Origin: Tetrapyrgos nigripes
Lineage: Eukaryota; Basidiomycota; Agaricomycetes; Agaricales; Campanellaceae
Length of the DNA stretch: 64,000 nucleotides
Direction of reading: 5' to 3'
Assembly: GCA_013368315.1 (NCBI GenBank)
Contig: JAACJM010000100.1
Coordinates: 235,839 to 299,838 of the forward strand
The translations under genes were made by a program, and so were the position numbers. Positions 45,350 to 57,072 of the stretch are shown here, in pieces. Under the pieces are notes generated by a model. It searched no databases. It saw only the letters and a program-made list of their open reading frames with translations, and was not told the origin of the DNA. Every line of letters starts with the position of its first letter. Positions within the stretch are counted from its first letter, which is position 1.

Positions 45350-46748
45350 ATGGCCCGTACATATCACGACAACTCCTCAAGGCACTCACTGCGTGTGCCA
45401 GCACGATTCTCCTGCAACACTCGGAAACGACGCGCATTTATAGCAACCGTGGCATCAATCGCTGTTGTTAGTGCCATCGCGGTTATTGACGCAACCTGGA
45501 ACCGCCTCAATCTGGAACCATATCATACTTCTCGTTTGTCGGGTAGGGAATGGGTGGAGGAATTGATGTTTGGACATAGGAATCGTATGAGGGACTCACT
45601 AGCCTTCAGGCCAAGGGTGTTTCGGTTGCTAGAAAAGGAGTTGATTGAGAAGGGTGGATTGGTATCTAGTCGTTGGGTGGACACATCAGAACAACTCGCT
45701 ATATTCCTGTATCAGGCAGTAACGAATAATTCAGTTCGCAAGACAGCAGAACGGTTCCAGAGAAGCAATGAAACTGTTTCGAAGTGAGTTTTTTCTGCAG
45801 CCTCTCATTGCACATTGAGAGTTCACCCCAAATTAACTACGAAAGCTCTTTTAAAGCTGTTTTGGAAGCTATCGTCTCCCCCACATTCCGTACACGCTAT
45901 ATGAAACTTCCTGATGGGAGTGTTACCCCCGATCACATTGGAAAGGACCCGAAGTTGGCTTTCTTCAAGGACGCACTCAGAGCAATCGACGGCACTCATC
46001 TCTTTGTCAAACCCCCTTCCCTGACTTGTGGTCGCTGGCGAGACCGTAACGGTAATTTGACACAGAATGTCCTTGCTGCATGCGACTTCACGATGTTTTT
46101 TGTATTCGTTCTCATTGGCTGGGAAGGTAGTGCTTCAGATAGCTTTCTCTACCAGGCTGCGCTAACGTCAGGTGGGCTTTCTGTACCTTCAGGAAAGTAC
46201 TATTTGGCAGATGCTGGTTTTGCGAGCTGTGACACACTCCTTGTGCCCTATCGAAATGTCCGTTACCATCTTTGAGAATGGATGGCAGGAAACCAAAGGT
46301 ATGTCATAGGTGACTGTTGTACCCTTGCCATCCTGACTGATATCACAGGCCTCAAACCAAAGAGGAACTCTTCAACCTTCGGCATGCTCAGCTTCGGAAC
46401 ATGATAGAATGAATTTTTGGGGTGCTCAAACGTGAGTTCAAGATGGCTGCCGAAGCAAATGAATATCCCATCCAAATCCAATGTCTGGTTCCTCTCGCGT
46501 TATGTCTCCTCCACAACTTTCTTCGCATCCATGATCCCGCTAGATGTGCAAACGAGCTGCAGCCATCTCTCCGTGACCGGCCTGTTGGAGATCCCCATGG
46601 AGATGTAGTACCTCTGTACAGTGCTGTTGCAGAGACAGAGAACGCCCGTGCCAATGCGCGCCGTGATGCTATTGCAACGGCTATGTGGAATCAGTATCAG
46701 CAAGAACTCCAAACCTGCCGTAGTACCTCTTTGCAGAGCATCATGTAG
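45350..46748 (+). pseudogene. Harbinger 2 transposase with two nonsense codons
   Basis: The ATG at 45350 gives MARTYHDNSSRHS. Exon 1 includes an HTH-like part (ELIEKGGLVSSRWVDTSEQL, SVRKTAERFQRSNETVS). A short intron at about 45785-45830 leads to the DDE domain: Asp in RAIDGTHLFVKP (about 45990), Asp in YYLADAGFASC (about 46210) and Glu in LRNMIE (about 46407). Stops lie at 46273-46275 (after NVRYHL, where REW is expected) and at 46410-46412 (after NMIE, where RIFG is expected). Both are TGA in place of a likely CGA Arg codon. A second intron lies at about 46300-46349. The C-terminus reads RANARRDAIATAMWNQYQQE. It cannot make full-length protein. Confidence 0.92.
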
Positions 46749-46797
46749 ATGAAATAAAAAACCAATTTATTTTTGAATGAACTATCTATCAACGCCT

Positions 46798-47932
46798 TTA
46801 CGCCAAGTTATCCATTTCATCAGCAAGCCAAAAAGACCTAGCCATACGCTCATCCTCATCTTTTGCATCGAAGCTCAGAAAGTCTTCAACGACATCATCC
46901 CCTCCATTAAGAACACGTCGAGCCTTGGCAAGCGACCGCGGTGACAAACCCTCCTCCTTCTTGATGGTAGACCATGCGAGGTCCTTGCGACTCTTTCGAG
47001 TGCGAGGAGTGAAACCCTTTGTCAGACTGACCAGCCCACTTACGAGTTTGTCAACACAGTCAACGAGCTGTCCAATCTGGGCACCGGAGCTTGGGCGAAC
47101 ACGCTTCTTGACAGGTGTCACAGGGGGGTGTTGTTGTGCTTGTTGCCAGCAGTAGGCGGCTGCAGAGATTGTCAACTGTCAGTCTCGGTCAGTCAAGAAG
47201 ACGAATGGTCACATACAGTGTATGGCGGAAGGGCATCCACATCACCGGCAGGTCCAGAATCATCTGCCTCTGGCTGATTAGCATCAGTTGGGTTGTTGTT
47301 ATTGTTACCAGCATCTACGCCAGCTCCCGCATTGGCCTCTGGATCAGTAGAAGTCGAAGTAGAAGCACCAGCAGTGGACGAGAACACCTGGTCTCCTTGA
47401 GCTGCTGAGTCACCAACGAGGGCATTGATGTCGTTGTAGTATGGAAAGTTATGAGTTTTGAAGTAGTTGTAATCGTCGAATTTTTTCTTCTTGCTCCCGT
47501 CCTAAATACGAAGCCATGAGCATGTATTCTAATGCAAGCAAGAGTGTGACACACCTCGTTATAGAGCAGATTCCGCCAGACATCCTCCGTAGCTGTAACA
47601 CATTTCTTCTCGTCATCCCACCCAAAAGCACTCAGATTGCGTAGGTAGTTGACTGTTTTCCAAGATGCTTTGAACTACGAGCAACGAGTCAGTAGTAGGA
47701 TTTTTAACATAATGCTGACACTCACCCTGTTCCAGCGAGATTTCACTTGCTGGGCATCAAAATCGTACTCGGCTTGATTGAGGTTTCCTGATATGGCCTG
47801 ATAGACTTGCGGCTTGAAGTTCTTGTCTGCTTTGACTCCAGAGGCAACAGCTCCCTTCACGCCCTCAATGAGGATATCTTCAGATGTACCATCCCACTTG
47901 GCACGAGTTGAAGCACTGCTTTTGGGAGGCAT
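46798..47932 (-). CDS. Harbinger 2 Myb/SANT-like partner protein
   Basis: It starts MPPKSSASTRAKWDGTSED at 47932. The Myb/SANT-like DNA-binding domain spans exons 1 and 2 (EGVKGAVASGVKADKNFKPQ, QQVKSRWNR, then FKASWKTVNYLRNLSAFGWD, TATEDVWRNLLYNE). Exon 3 (about 47500-47220) reads KKFDDYNYFKTHNFPYYNDI and is then Ala/Asn/Asp-rich. The last exon, 47175-46798, has a basic segment (VKKRVRPSSG, TPRTRKSRKDLAW) and ends ADEMDNLA. Introns are about 50-60 bp. No stop or shift is seen, so this gene outlived its transposase. Its likely role is to bind the element ends and recruit the transposase. Confidence 0.85.
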
Positions 47933-48151
47933 CGGAGAGAGACGAGTGAAGGAAATACTTCAGTGATGAGAGGTGCATGAGCAGAGGATTTATACCTGCA
48001 GTCAAGTAGCCAGAGAATATCGTAGAAAATAGCAGAAAATCTGGGCGGGGTATGAGTTGACACGCACCGAACGCGGAACAAGTGATAAGTGGTGCAAAAT
48101 GTGAAGAGTGAAAAGTGGACATGTGCTACTTTCTAAATAAGGAGCGAATGT

Positions 48152-48191
48152 ACCGGTACATGTAACTTGGAATCTTTTGCCGAACAGGCCC
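48152..48191 (-). repeat. Right terminal inverted repeat of Harbinger 2
   Basis: It is the exact inverse of the left repeat. It is followed directly by the TTA target copy. Confidence 0.95.
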
Positions 48192-48194
48192 TTA

Positions 48195-49073
48195 TATCAG
48201 AGTAAGAGCACCAATAGAATGCAATAGGTGCTGATGTATATTGGGAAATGGTAAATGTGGTGGATGTTGGCAGATTGTGAGGAGTTTTGGGTGATAGAGC
48301 TAGAGAGGAGAAATTTTGATGCAAGGTGGGATGATACCGCGTAATTCTAAAAAATATAACGGTGTGTATTGCATTAGGCCAAATATAACACAGCGAATCG
48401 AGTCTCGTAGAAATATAACAGATTTTTGAATATATATGTAGGCCTGGTCAGGCCAGGCCCTAGCTGGGGCATTTGAGCTGGGCCGGAGCCGTCACATCAC
48501 TAATTCGGGGGGAAGCGCTTGCCAAGGTGTTAGGCGAAGGAAAGATGGAAAGAAGTAGAATGACATAGACCTCCAAGTCTCTGCGTACGACTCATACTGG
48601 ACGATATAGGCAAAACTGGGGATATTTCACCCAACAGAACGTGGAATTGGAGTAGAAAGATGTACGCAGAGGGTTACATGGAGTACCAAATGCTGTGCAA
48701 AGTCCAAGAATAAGTTACTAGAATGTCGTTGGCAAAACGTAAGGTACATTGGATGAACAAAATATAATTATTAGAATAGTTGTATTCGCTCGTCTGAGCC
48801 AAAGAAAGATATGAAAAAGACACATATAGGAGACAGGTTGAGAACAAATTAGGGAGGGATGGGAGGGCTGAAGAATTAGGATGACGCTAGATAGAATAGC
48901 TGATAGAAGTCAGGATCTTTGAATGGATCAAGGGCCCCACGACAAATGGCATCTTACCTCATAAAATTTCGTGGATAGGCGGATGTCAGAATATGTACTT
49001 ATAGTACCGGTATAATCCATGAAAGTTTCTGAGTAATAATGTCAGAAGAGATAATAAGGCAGTCAGGCAGATG
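48195..49073. other. Non-coding, with AAATATAAC repeats and a GC-rich patch
   Basis: ATATAAC occurs at about 48354, 48382 and 48413 at spacing of roughly 30 bp. A GGCC-rich patch (GGCCTGGTCAGGCCAGGCCC) is at about 48442-48461. No gene is seen. Confidence 0.5.
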
Positions 49074-49075
49074 TA

Positions 49076-49579
49076 CTCATTGTCACAGAAAGTCACGGTC
49101 CGGGTATTTTTCCACTGTATCTCTACAACGGCTGTGTCGTTTGGCTTCAAACAAGTTGTAGACAGATTCAGTAGTAAAATAGAAAGCTTTTGACACCCAA
49201 TTTTTGATACCCCAGGCAAATGGTTCTTCTGTAGACGGGAATTTTGCAAAACCCCATTTTGCTACTCTTTTTTAAATATCTCGCTCAGTTTTATTACGAC
49301 TGTTGGGGAGCGAGTTCCAACCCCCGTTTTTTATGCTGCTCTTTCTCTTGGTGTAGTCAGAATTTTCGAAAAAAAAATCATGTGGTGATGTAGCAAAATG
49401 GGGTTTTCCAAAATGCCCTTTTCTCAAAGTACCCCTTCACTGGGGCATCTCAAATTTGGTGTCAAATGCTTTCTATTTTACTAATAAACAATACTATAAC
49501 TTGATTGAAGCCAAACGATGCAGCCACTGTAGACATATCATCAAAAAATAGGCGGACCGTCACTTTCCGTGACAATGAG
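49076..49579. mobile_element. Full-length 504-bp MITE, CTCATTGTCAC family
   Basis: Ends are CTCATTGTCACAGAAAGTCA and its near inverse (ending TTTCCGTGACAATGAG). TA lies on both sides (49074-49075, 49580-49581), suggesting a Tc1/mariner-type element. No protein is encoded. This copy defines the family also found at 37190 and 42010. Confidence 0.85.
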
Positions 49580-49804
49580 TATAGAAAGTGGAGCAGGGTT
49601 CTTTGCCCAATAAGCTCTTTATACTCCTTGAACACCTCCCTCAAAAGAGTCAGGCTATACGGGAATTTAGTTTATTTGATTGGCTTGAAATAACAAATTT
49701 TCAGACCTTGGGATACTTGGTCATCGAATCAGAGTAGTCAGTGGTCTTCAGGGTTTCAATTTTGACCATGGGATGCTATGAAAGCAGATTCAGAAATTCA
49801 GGAA

Positions 49805-51585
49805 TTATGCTTCATCATATGCACTTACTGCTACAGTGGATTCGAGATGTTCACCACTCGGCCTGCTGTTTTCAAAGCTGTTACGGGTGCCAACGGGACG
49901 AGGACCAATTATGCGGGAAGGTGAAGATTGCCATTCAGTATAACATTCACCTCGCACATATCTACGTGCATTGAGGTTGGCAAGAAATGCATTGACGTAT
50001 ATGTTGCAAAGAGGCATCTCCATGACCGTAAATTGGAGTCCCCCACGGTATGCACCAATCTATTGATATCAATGAATGTAAATCAAATCCTGAAATGCCA
50101 CTTACTAGGACAACCTCTGTAAATGCGACAGCAGCAGTCCAAAATCCAGTGTTAGCTGTGAGAAAGATTATTCGAGAGATCATTTTTCGAGTCCTAATTC
50201 ACTTCAATTAAAATTTCTGGCAACTTGAAACAGCATAAAGGATAGGTACAATACCCTTTGTACTCTGTCATGCCATTCTTCAATACCATGACAACCATAC
50301 CGGCAGCCAAAATGACATCTTCTCCTGCACTAACAGCGCGAAGTGACATAATAGTGGACTGAATGACAGTAATCTTTATATGCCCAAGAAAAATAAAGTA
50401 GGGGACATACGGTTGCCCAACGTTCTCCAATTTGGTTATTTGAGGTTCCTTGAGAAACACTATGCCGCAGAGGTTATCACTGAATTGGTGTTACCATTAG
50501 ATCAAGACACTGACAGAATGATATTGTATGCTAGAACATCATTAGCATTGAATTTATAGGCAGGAGATCGGATTATTCACGAATGACAACAACTATTAAG
50601 CGAAAAAAATTAGTTATTAGTAGCATGCATAGGTTGTGGATAAATAGGCTTACTGAGTTGGTAAAGGGACATGATGAACTAAAAGAGTGTGTAAGCAACT
50701 GTGACCAATTACTAGAAGATATATCACCATTGGAATAGCAAAAAACCAGTTCTTGCTGACTGTAACATTCAAATAAGTGGTGAGACCTCGTATGTGATGT
50801 TAGAAAAACATACAGAGCCAGAGTCGGTATATAAAGAAGCACTGAACACAGAATGCTACTATTTGCTATTCTGTTTATCAGAACAGACAATGTAAGGAGC
50901 ATTCTAAACCTACAGAAACCCAGGCATGATGCTTGTAGAATTCATGTTAATCACAATAAGGTTAGGATTATAAAATAAAACAATTCTTACAGTCATAGCC
51001 CTACATGTTTTGATTAGAAATGCTAAATGTCTTGGGATCAGACAACTTACGGATGTATAGCGCCCACTTCTGCAAGGTTGCCATAGTTCTGAATTAATGC
51101 AGGGAACACTAAGCAGTTACATGAATTATAGGAATGGCTGACTTCAAGTCTACATACCACTCTGGATTACCAAGCATTGGTTGGCGGTGTCTACCAGTCT
51201 GTCAAGCATTTAAAACGTTAGACTGAGAAAGACACAGAAGTGACTCACCCAACAAAAAGAACCTAGTTTAGCGATAGTTATCGATTATTTATTTGTAACG
51301 AATCTGTGGAAGGTAACTTGCAAGGCTTTTTCTTTTCCAAGGGTCCGTATTCCAGTATCTAGGAAGACAGTTAAGAACCGTGATTAAAAAAACACCTATT
51401 GCACATACCGAGATACATAAATAAATCTGTCATGTAAATGTCAGCGTTACCGGACTTGGTAGAAGTCAACACAAAATTTACGTTTGCAAACAGGACACGC
51501 CATAGAGAACACAGCTTAAGAAAACACCTGTCAACAAGCAACCATAGCTGTCTGTTAGGTTAGTAGGAAGGGCGGGTGTGCTCAT
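49805..51585 (-). CDS. DUF6534-like seven-helix membrane protein
   Basis: The ATG at 51585 gives MSTPALPTNLTDSYGCLLTG, then FLSCVLYGVSCLQT, the conserved first helix of Agaricomycete DUF6534 proteins. Later short exons on the minus strand read YWNTDPWKRKSLA (about 51340), LVDTANQCLVIQS (about 51190), FPALIQNYGNLAEVGAIHP (about 51100-51055) and MSLRAVSAGEDVILAAGMVV (about 50350-50290). Near the C-terminus are MISRIIFLTANTGFWTAAVA (about 50180) and MPLCNIYVNAFLANLNARRY (about 50020-49960), matching the family's signature end, and a soluble tail ending SAYDEA. Introns are short and exon limits approximate. Function of the family is unknown. It appears intact, though some exons (50600-50900) remain unclear. 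Confidence 0.75.
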
Positions 51586-52398
51586 GGTAGTGGAAATCAG
51601 GTAGGGGAAGACAAGAAGATTCGAACTGTGATCAAGCAACGTGATCATAGTATTTAACAGTCTCGAGCTGACCTTAATTTTAAGATTTTTGATCATCATT
51701 TGAAACAATCCGTCACACAAGGAGGGAACATGAGTCTAAGATAGTTCATTAGACTCGGATCTAATTGACCATATGATGTATCAATCTGATGGAAAGTAGC
51801 ATACAGAATAGTTTGTCGATGGACAGTATATTTACGAATAGATATAGACATCAGTGGCTCCCGTGTCATATCATTTAATTACTTTTTATGGGGATGCGAT
51901 AATGTTGCTGCTACTGCTGGCCTATGGAAATGCCATGAACAGTGTGCTGATATCAAAGAGACATTTGAGTCAACTCCAAACAGTACTTAACTGTGCGTAC
52001 TTACATTGACACTTTCAGACCAAGGGAGATACATATTCTTACTTGCGACTCTTGAAACAAAACATCTCCAGACCCTATGTCATGCCAAGTTCACCGTCTT
52101 TGGGTTTGGTGGAGTTTACTGAATTGCACGGGTATCGTCCAGCGGGTAGTTATGAAGGGTAGAGGGAAGCCCGCGCTCCTCGGTTTTCAAAGGCGTTATG
52201 GCGAAGTTAGCACGGTAAAATTCCGTATGAATCGTGGACCCGTACCTGTCGGCGAACACTCACCTAAGATCTGCACCCGTGCAAATAACACTGCCTCTGA
52301 TGCTATAAATGATGATCGATGAAGGACTAACCGAATCACCACTCAAACCAGCTTACGGTCCTCAATTTTCTTTTATCTTTTTTTCTACTCAGACGAAG
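51586..52398. other. Intergenic region between divergent membrane-protein and oxidoreductase genes
   Basis: No gene is supported. TATAAAT at 52304-52310 lies 89 bp before the oxidoreductase ATG and is a likely TATA box. Confidence 0.5.
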
Positions 52399-55300
52399 AT
52401 GATGAAAATTGCTATACTAGTGCTGTCCGGCATTGCCGTAGCACATTGTCAAGGATCAGCCGATACAGCTTGCTCTCTACTTCAAAGTGAGCTTGGTGAT
52501 AACGTCTCTTTTCCAGGTCAGTGCTCAACTTCTGGTATAGCTACGCGCCCGTCGGCGGAGCATGATTCAGGTGTTCTGATTCTTTATCTCACGGTCACTC
52601 TCTTGCAGGATCGGCCGCTTACGCAGAGGCAATCGCTCACTTTGAACCCACCAGCTCCCAAAACTCGACCTGTAGTGTTGCACCCACGTCTGCAAATGAA
52701 GTTGCCACAATTGTAAGTTCCTCATCAAAGACGATTAAGGAGGAGCTTACCAGTATACCCTTGACAGCTTAAGATCGTTGGCAGGGAAGATATCCGAGCG
52801 CCTTTCGCGGTGAGTGCTCGTCCTTGTTCACCACCTTACCAAGAGTCTGCTGAATTACTTCCATGATAGGTCAAGGGTAGCGGTCATGCAAACAATGTGG
52901 GACACAGCTCGACTGTTGGGGTACAAATCGCCTTGTCAGGCTTCACCGACGTGTCTTACGATCTTGAAGCCTCTACTGCGACGTTTGGTCCTGGGCTTTC
53001 GTTTGATGAAATATACGAGTATCTGGAACAGTTTAATGTCTCTGTTGTTGGGGCTCGTGCTGCTGGTGTTGGTGCGTCGTCTAAACTGGCGATACTAATC
53101 ATTGACTGATCTTTCTCCCTGTCTCCTCTCTCTAGGTGTTGGTCTTGTCTTGGGGGGCGGCTACAGCTGGATCACTAATCAATACGGACTTGCAATTGAT
53201 AACATCGTCTCGCTTGATGTTGTTCTTCCCAATGGAACGTTTGTCACGGTCACCGATGCGGCTCACCCGGATCTGATGTTTGGATTGAGGGGTGGATTGA
53301 ACAACTTTGGTATCGTTACTTCGTTCACTGTGAAAGCGTATCCGCTGTCTAGTGTTTGGGTGCGTGTTACTGAAGGTTTGGGCTGGGTATCGGTACTGAT
53401 TTTAGCAGGGAGGTATCGTAGTTTACAACGTCGATGACTCGGCTGGAGAAGATCCTGTCGCCAGGGCCATAGCTGATTTTAGTCTTAATAACAAGGATAA
53501 AAAGTCTCAGCTCAACGCTGGATTCACGATAACTGGAGGACAGGTGTGTGCCTCGGAGAAAGTTATGCTGGTAAACTACCTATCCTGATTTTTATTACAG
53601 TCCCTCTGGCAAGTCATCCTCTTCCACGACGGACCTACTGTTCCCGATGTCTTCCAGCCATTCCTTCAGATTCCCAACAACTCTAGCAATCTCGTCGAAG
53701 GAGGTTCTTTCACTGAGTTCTTAAGTCTGCTCAATGTCCTTGGCGATACGTGAGTGATCCCATATCATACTACATCTGTGCTCTACAAAGTATCTCCACT
53801 AACCTCAATGAAATCATGTTCATCATTCTAGCATCCCCGGGGGCTTCTACGACGTCGTTCCCATCGTCCACTACACAGAACCACTCATCTCTGCATTTAA
53901 AACCCAAGCCAACCTCACCTACACCCAAGCCATCTCCGATAACCGCTCCATCAGCACTGTTCTCATCAACCTCGAGCTTTTCCATGGCATGTTCCAACAT
54001 TCGGTTCCCTCTGCCTACCCCCATTCTCCATGTCGTGAAGTGACGCCGTGTAATCCCTGGATCTTATTCCGGGTATCAGAAATCTGCGGGTACCCCATGC
54101 GGGTACACAGCGGGTACATGCGGGTGATGCGGGTGATGCGGGTACCCATTACCCTTTGCTTATCATGTAGAATCTTAGTTGATTAAGCCTTCTAATTGCT
54201 CTTTTTATTGTGTAGATAGTCCTTTCAAAATGCAGAGTCTGTTGTGTAGCAATTTCACAAAGAACAGAAAGCGCTGTCGGTATTGAGGTAAAATCATTCA
54301 TACAAAAATGATGGGATTTTATGTGGTATATGCAAGACTCAGCATCACCTATCATTGACACTTTCTGACCCACTCTGCACTTACTTTTGCCCTTCTCTGC
54401 AAATGGGACTGCTTGTAAGTATGAGTATCCAACGTTACATAGCCTTAGTTGCATAGAATATTCTTTTTGTAGAAATGGCTTGGTAAAAGCATCATACGGC
54501 CCGCTGTTGATGCTACTTTAGCAGGCAGGTTAGTGTACCAGCATGAAAGGCAGTTCAGTCACAAATTACAGCCAAAAAATCTAACACCAGATTTGACATT
54601 TTCTATTTATTTTTTTTTTGGATTTCTTCTGGATTTTTTTTGGTCAGAGAGACTGAGCTTTCATTCATGCCAGGACAGTAGTATGTATGTGCAAATAGCC
54701 GTTCATTCTCTTCAACGGACTCTCATACAACATCAAGGCAAGAAACATAGTACCCGCATAGGTACCCGCATGGTACCCGCATGGGTACCCGCATGTGCAC
54801 AGCCACTGCGGGTACCATGCGGGTACCATTCGTGAGCATTACTAACATCCACACAACATCTAACAGTTTGAAAACAAGGAATGCTGTAGCTTCTGTACTA
54901 ATAGCCAGTACCTTGACATGCTCAATGTGTAGAAGTAAATTTCTATCATAAATTCTAGTAAACCTTGGGCTGAATTCACATTGATCTTGACTTTTCTAGA
55001 ATTGGATGAACAAATTACTTTGTTGAACACTTGAAACATTGACTCAGTGATGTATTAGAATGAGTATGTTGCATTTACACTGCGAACCACGAAGAGTTTT
55101 ATTGATGCAGGCTTCATTTCAAGTCTAAGGGTAATTTGGGTACATAATTCATAGAATATTGGCATGCAGAGAATGGAAATAGTCTCTAGTGCATGCAATA
55201 AGCTTTTGGCAAAAATATCTAGGCTGCTTTGTAGAGAAATACTCGAGTTAGGAATGAGACTACTGCAGATGGGAGTGAGTGGCTGTGCTTATCCATGTAC

Positions 55301-55727
55301 ATTTGAGTTTCACTACACTTCGTTGAAGTCTATCTACAAGCTCTATATTCACTTTTATGTCTCTCTACTATGTTACAAATGCTCGTATGTATGCCATATA
55401 ATGCTGAACTCAAATATTTAATGGTACCCGCAGCCCACCCGCAGACCCGCATGGGGTACCCGCAGATTTCCCTATACCGATCTTATTCGATGATACGAGT
55501 GATTTTGAGTACTTCCAAGGGGCGTTGAAGGATCTTTCCAAGGTTATTCAGGATAGGGCGATTGAGGAAGGGGAGAGTAAGGCCGATGATTTGAGGTATC
55601 CGAATTATGCGTTGGAGGGGACACCGCTTGAGTTGATGTATGGGAGAGTCTGCCGAGATTGAGGGAGATTAGGGCTGCTGTGGATCCGGAGAATGTGATG
55701 GGATTGACTGGGGGTTGGAAGTTGTGA
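52399..55727 (+). pseudogene. Secreted FAD-linked oxidoreductase (BBE-like), broken by an insertion and a frameshift
   Basis: Exons read by eye are 52399-52516, 52609-52712, 52768-52809, 52870-53071, 53136-53359, 53409-53543, 53601-53749 and 53832-54069, continuing at 55489. They splice in phase. A signal peptide (MMKIAILVLSGIAVAHCQ) starts the protein. The PCMH-type FAD domain has KIVGREDIRAPFAV, VKGSGHANNVGHSSTVGVQI (His for covalent flavin) and GVGLVLGGGYSW. Later are DAAHPDLMFGLRGGLNNFGI and the C-terminal PNYALEGTPLELMYG and ENVMGLTGGWKL. The last exon is interrupted at 54070-55479. A missing base near 55641 shifts the frame before the conserved end. The protein would have oxidised a small substrate outside the cell. 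Confidence 0.9.
54070..55479. mobile_element. 1,410-bp non-autonomous element with 9-bp target duplication, GCGGGTACC-rich ends
   Basis: ATCTTATTC is present at 54061-54069 and again at 55480-55488. The ends share the inverted GAAATCTGCGGGTACCCCAT and GCGGGT, preceded by CGGGTATCA or CGGTATAGG. GCGGGTAC or GCGGGTGAT units repeat at both ends and in a cluster at about 54750-54835. No protein was found inside. A duplication of 8-9 bp fits hAT or Mutator-like elements. Confidence 0.85.
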
Positions 55728-55890
55728 GGGTAGATTGATGTGCACGCCATTCCTTTATGTCTTTTTAGGTTATTATTGCAGTTATTTATACTTGTACAAG
55801 TGACCCAGCCGTCGCTCCTCTCCGGCTTCCATATTCCCGTTTCATAGACGTCATCCGCTCCGCCCTCGAATCCTTAGTAAAGCCACAAAC

Positions 55891-56154
55891 ATGGATGAGA
55901 AGAACAAAGCATCACCTGGAACTGGCACAGAGAGGCGGCGGGGCAAATCGGCGGCCACCTTGGTCACTGGTGGAACCAGTGACGCGAGGATAGTGAAAAA
56001 TGAAAGATGTGCCATGCCAGCGGCAAGCCGGGAAAGGTACAGCCAAGCAACAGCAAATATTTGCCTAAAAGGGAACGATCACACCAGAAAAGGAAATTGG
56101 AAATGGTGTTCAACGTTTAAAATGCTTCGCATTTGGGGCCTTCGGCCCGAGTAA
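55891..56154 (+). CDS. Hypothetical open frame, probably truncated
   Basis: The frame reads MDEKNKASPGTGTERRRGKS and then GGTSDARIVKNERCAMPAAS. It runs into the hairpin-rich stretch at about 56130. It may be the start of a gene cut by that element. No family is recognised. Confidence 0.25.
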   Translation: MDEKNKASPGTGTERRRGKSAATLVTGGTSDARIVKNERCAMPAASRERYSQATANICLKGNDHTRKGNWKWCSTFKMLRIWGLRPE

Positions 56155-56560
56155 AACCCAAATGCTATAATGGGGGAGCGAAGTATATCAGGCGGCCGCG
56201 GATTCAGGCCTGAGGCCGCCTTCCAATTTCGGACAGTGGCTGTAACCCGACCAGTGGCGGTGCATCATCTTTGAGGGCCCCAGTCACCGCGTTTTGGGTC
56301 AAAGTGGCTACAGCGTAGTCGAGGTAGACTACTATGGAAAGCAGGAAGGGCCCGCTCAAGCAGGAAGGGCTTGCTCACTTAAGCGAGCATAAGCGCGGTG
56401 ATGGAGCATAAATAAGGCAGTAGGACCCCTGACACTTCGATTTTTGAATAAATTATTATACATGTGCTGTTTACTCATGTTTACTCTGCCTCTTCGGCAG
56501 ACCGAATACATTCCACAGACGTATATGGAGTCTGTGGAATGTATTCGGTTGTCTGCTTTA
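56130..56560. repeat. Hairpin-rich GC-rich stretch
   Basis: Several stem-loops lie close together: GGGCCTTCGGCCCG (56136-56150), GGCGGCC..GGCCGCC (about 56192-56220), CTGCCTCTTCGGCAG (about 56486-56500), and a perfect 20-bp stem (56501-56520 with 56530-56549) with a 9-base loop. The base composition differs from the surroundings. It may be a structured mobile sequence. No coding function is seen. Confidence 0.55.
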
Positions 56561-57072
56561 GCCGTCAGCGGCTTATTACACATAGCCCCAAAAAAGGAAA
56601 TCAGGTACTCGCACGTCTTTTACATTCCTTTGTTGTTCCTCTGCATGATTTTTTTGTTCATGGTCTTTATTCTTCATTTATGGCACCTATGTCAGCTGAC
56701 GAAGTACTCGGAACCCATTTTTTATCCTCAGACGACGGCCCAAAACCGCTCAGAAGGACCCGGGGGAAATCTTTCGGCAATTGCCGTACCGCACTGTAAC
56801 AGGCGACACGACTTACACTTTAAGAGCCTTTGGACTCATTTTCCCAAAAATAACTCCCCTGGACATGTAGAATGGTAAATCTACATCCTACTCCTGGTCT
56901 AAATCCTGAAAATCGCGCAGAAACATTGCAACTCAGAAGGTTAGTTCAGAAATTGAAATTGACAGATGTGGCTACTACAGGATACAGGACTAGTTATCAC
57001 TAGACTCCTCATCTGAACTGAATGCCACTACTCCATCTGCTATATCCTCTTCCTCTTGATCTTCACCTAAGC
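56561..57072. other. No gene recognised
   Basis: Short frames only, between the hairpin stretch and the integrase-like gene 2. Confidence 0.4.

Larger units (their letters stand above)
45211..48191. mobile_element. PIF/Harbinger DNA transposon 2 (2,981 bp)
   Basis: The 40-bp perfect inverted repeats start GGGCCTGTTCGGCAAAAG and end ATGTACCGGT (45211-45250, 48152-48191). TTA is duplicated on both sides (45208-45210, 48192-48194), the 3-bp target typical of the superfamily. It carries a transposase gene (plus) and a Myb/SANT-like gene (minus) that converge with 49 bp between stops. Confidence 0.96.

Noticed and set aside
52309..52398. Upstream extension of the oxidoreductase start
   Set aside because: An in-frame start 90 bp upstream would precede the signal peptide by 30 residues and overlaps the TATAAAT region; the ATG at 52399 gives a normal secretion signal.
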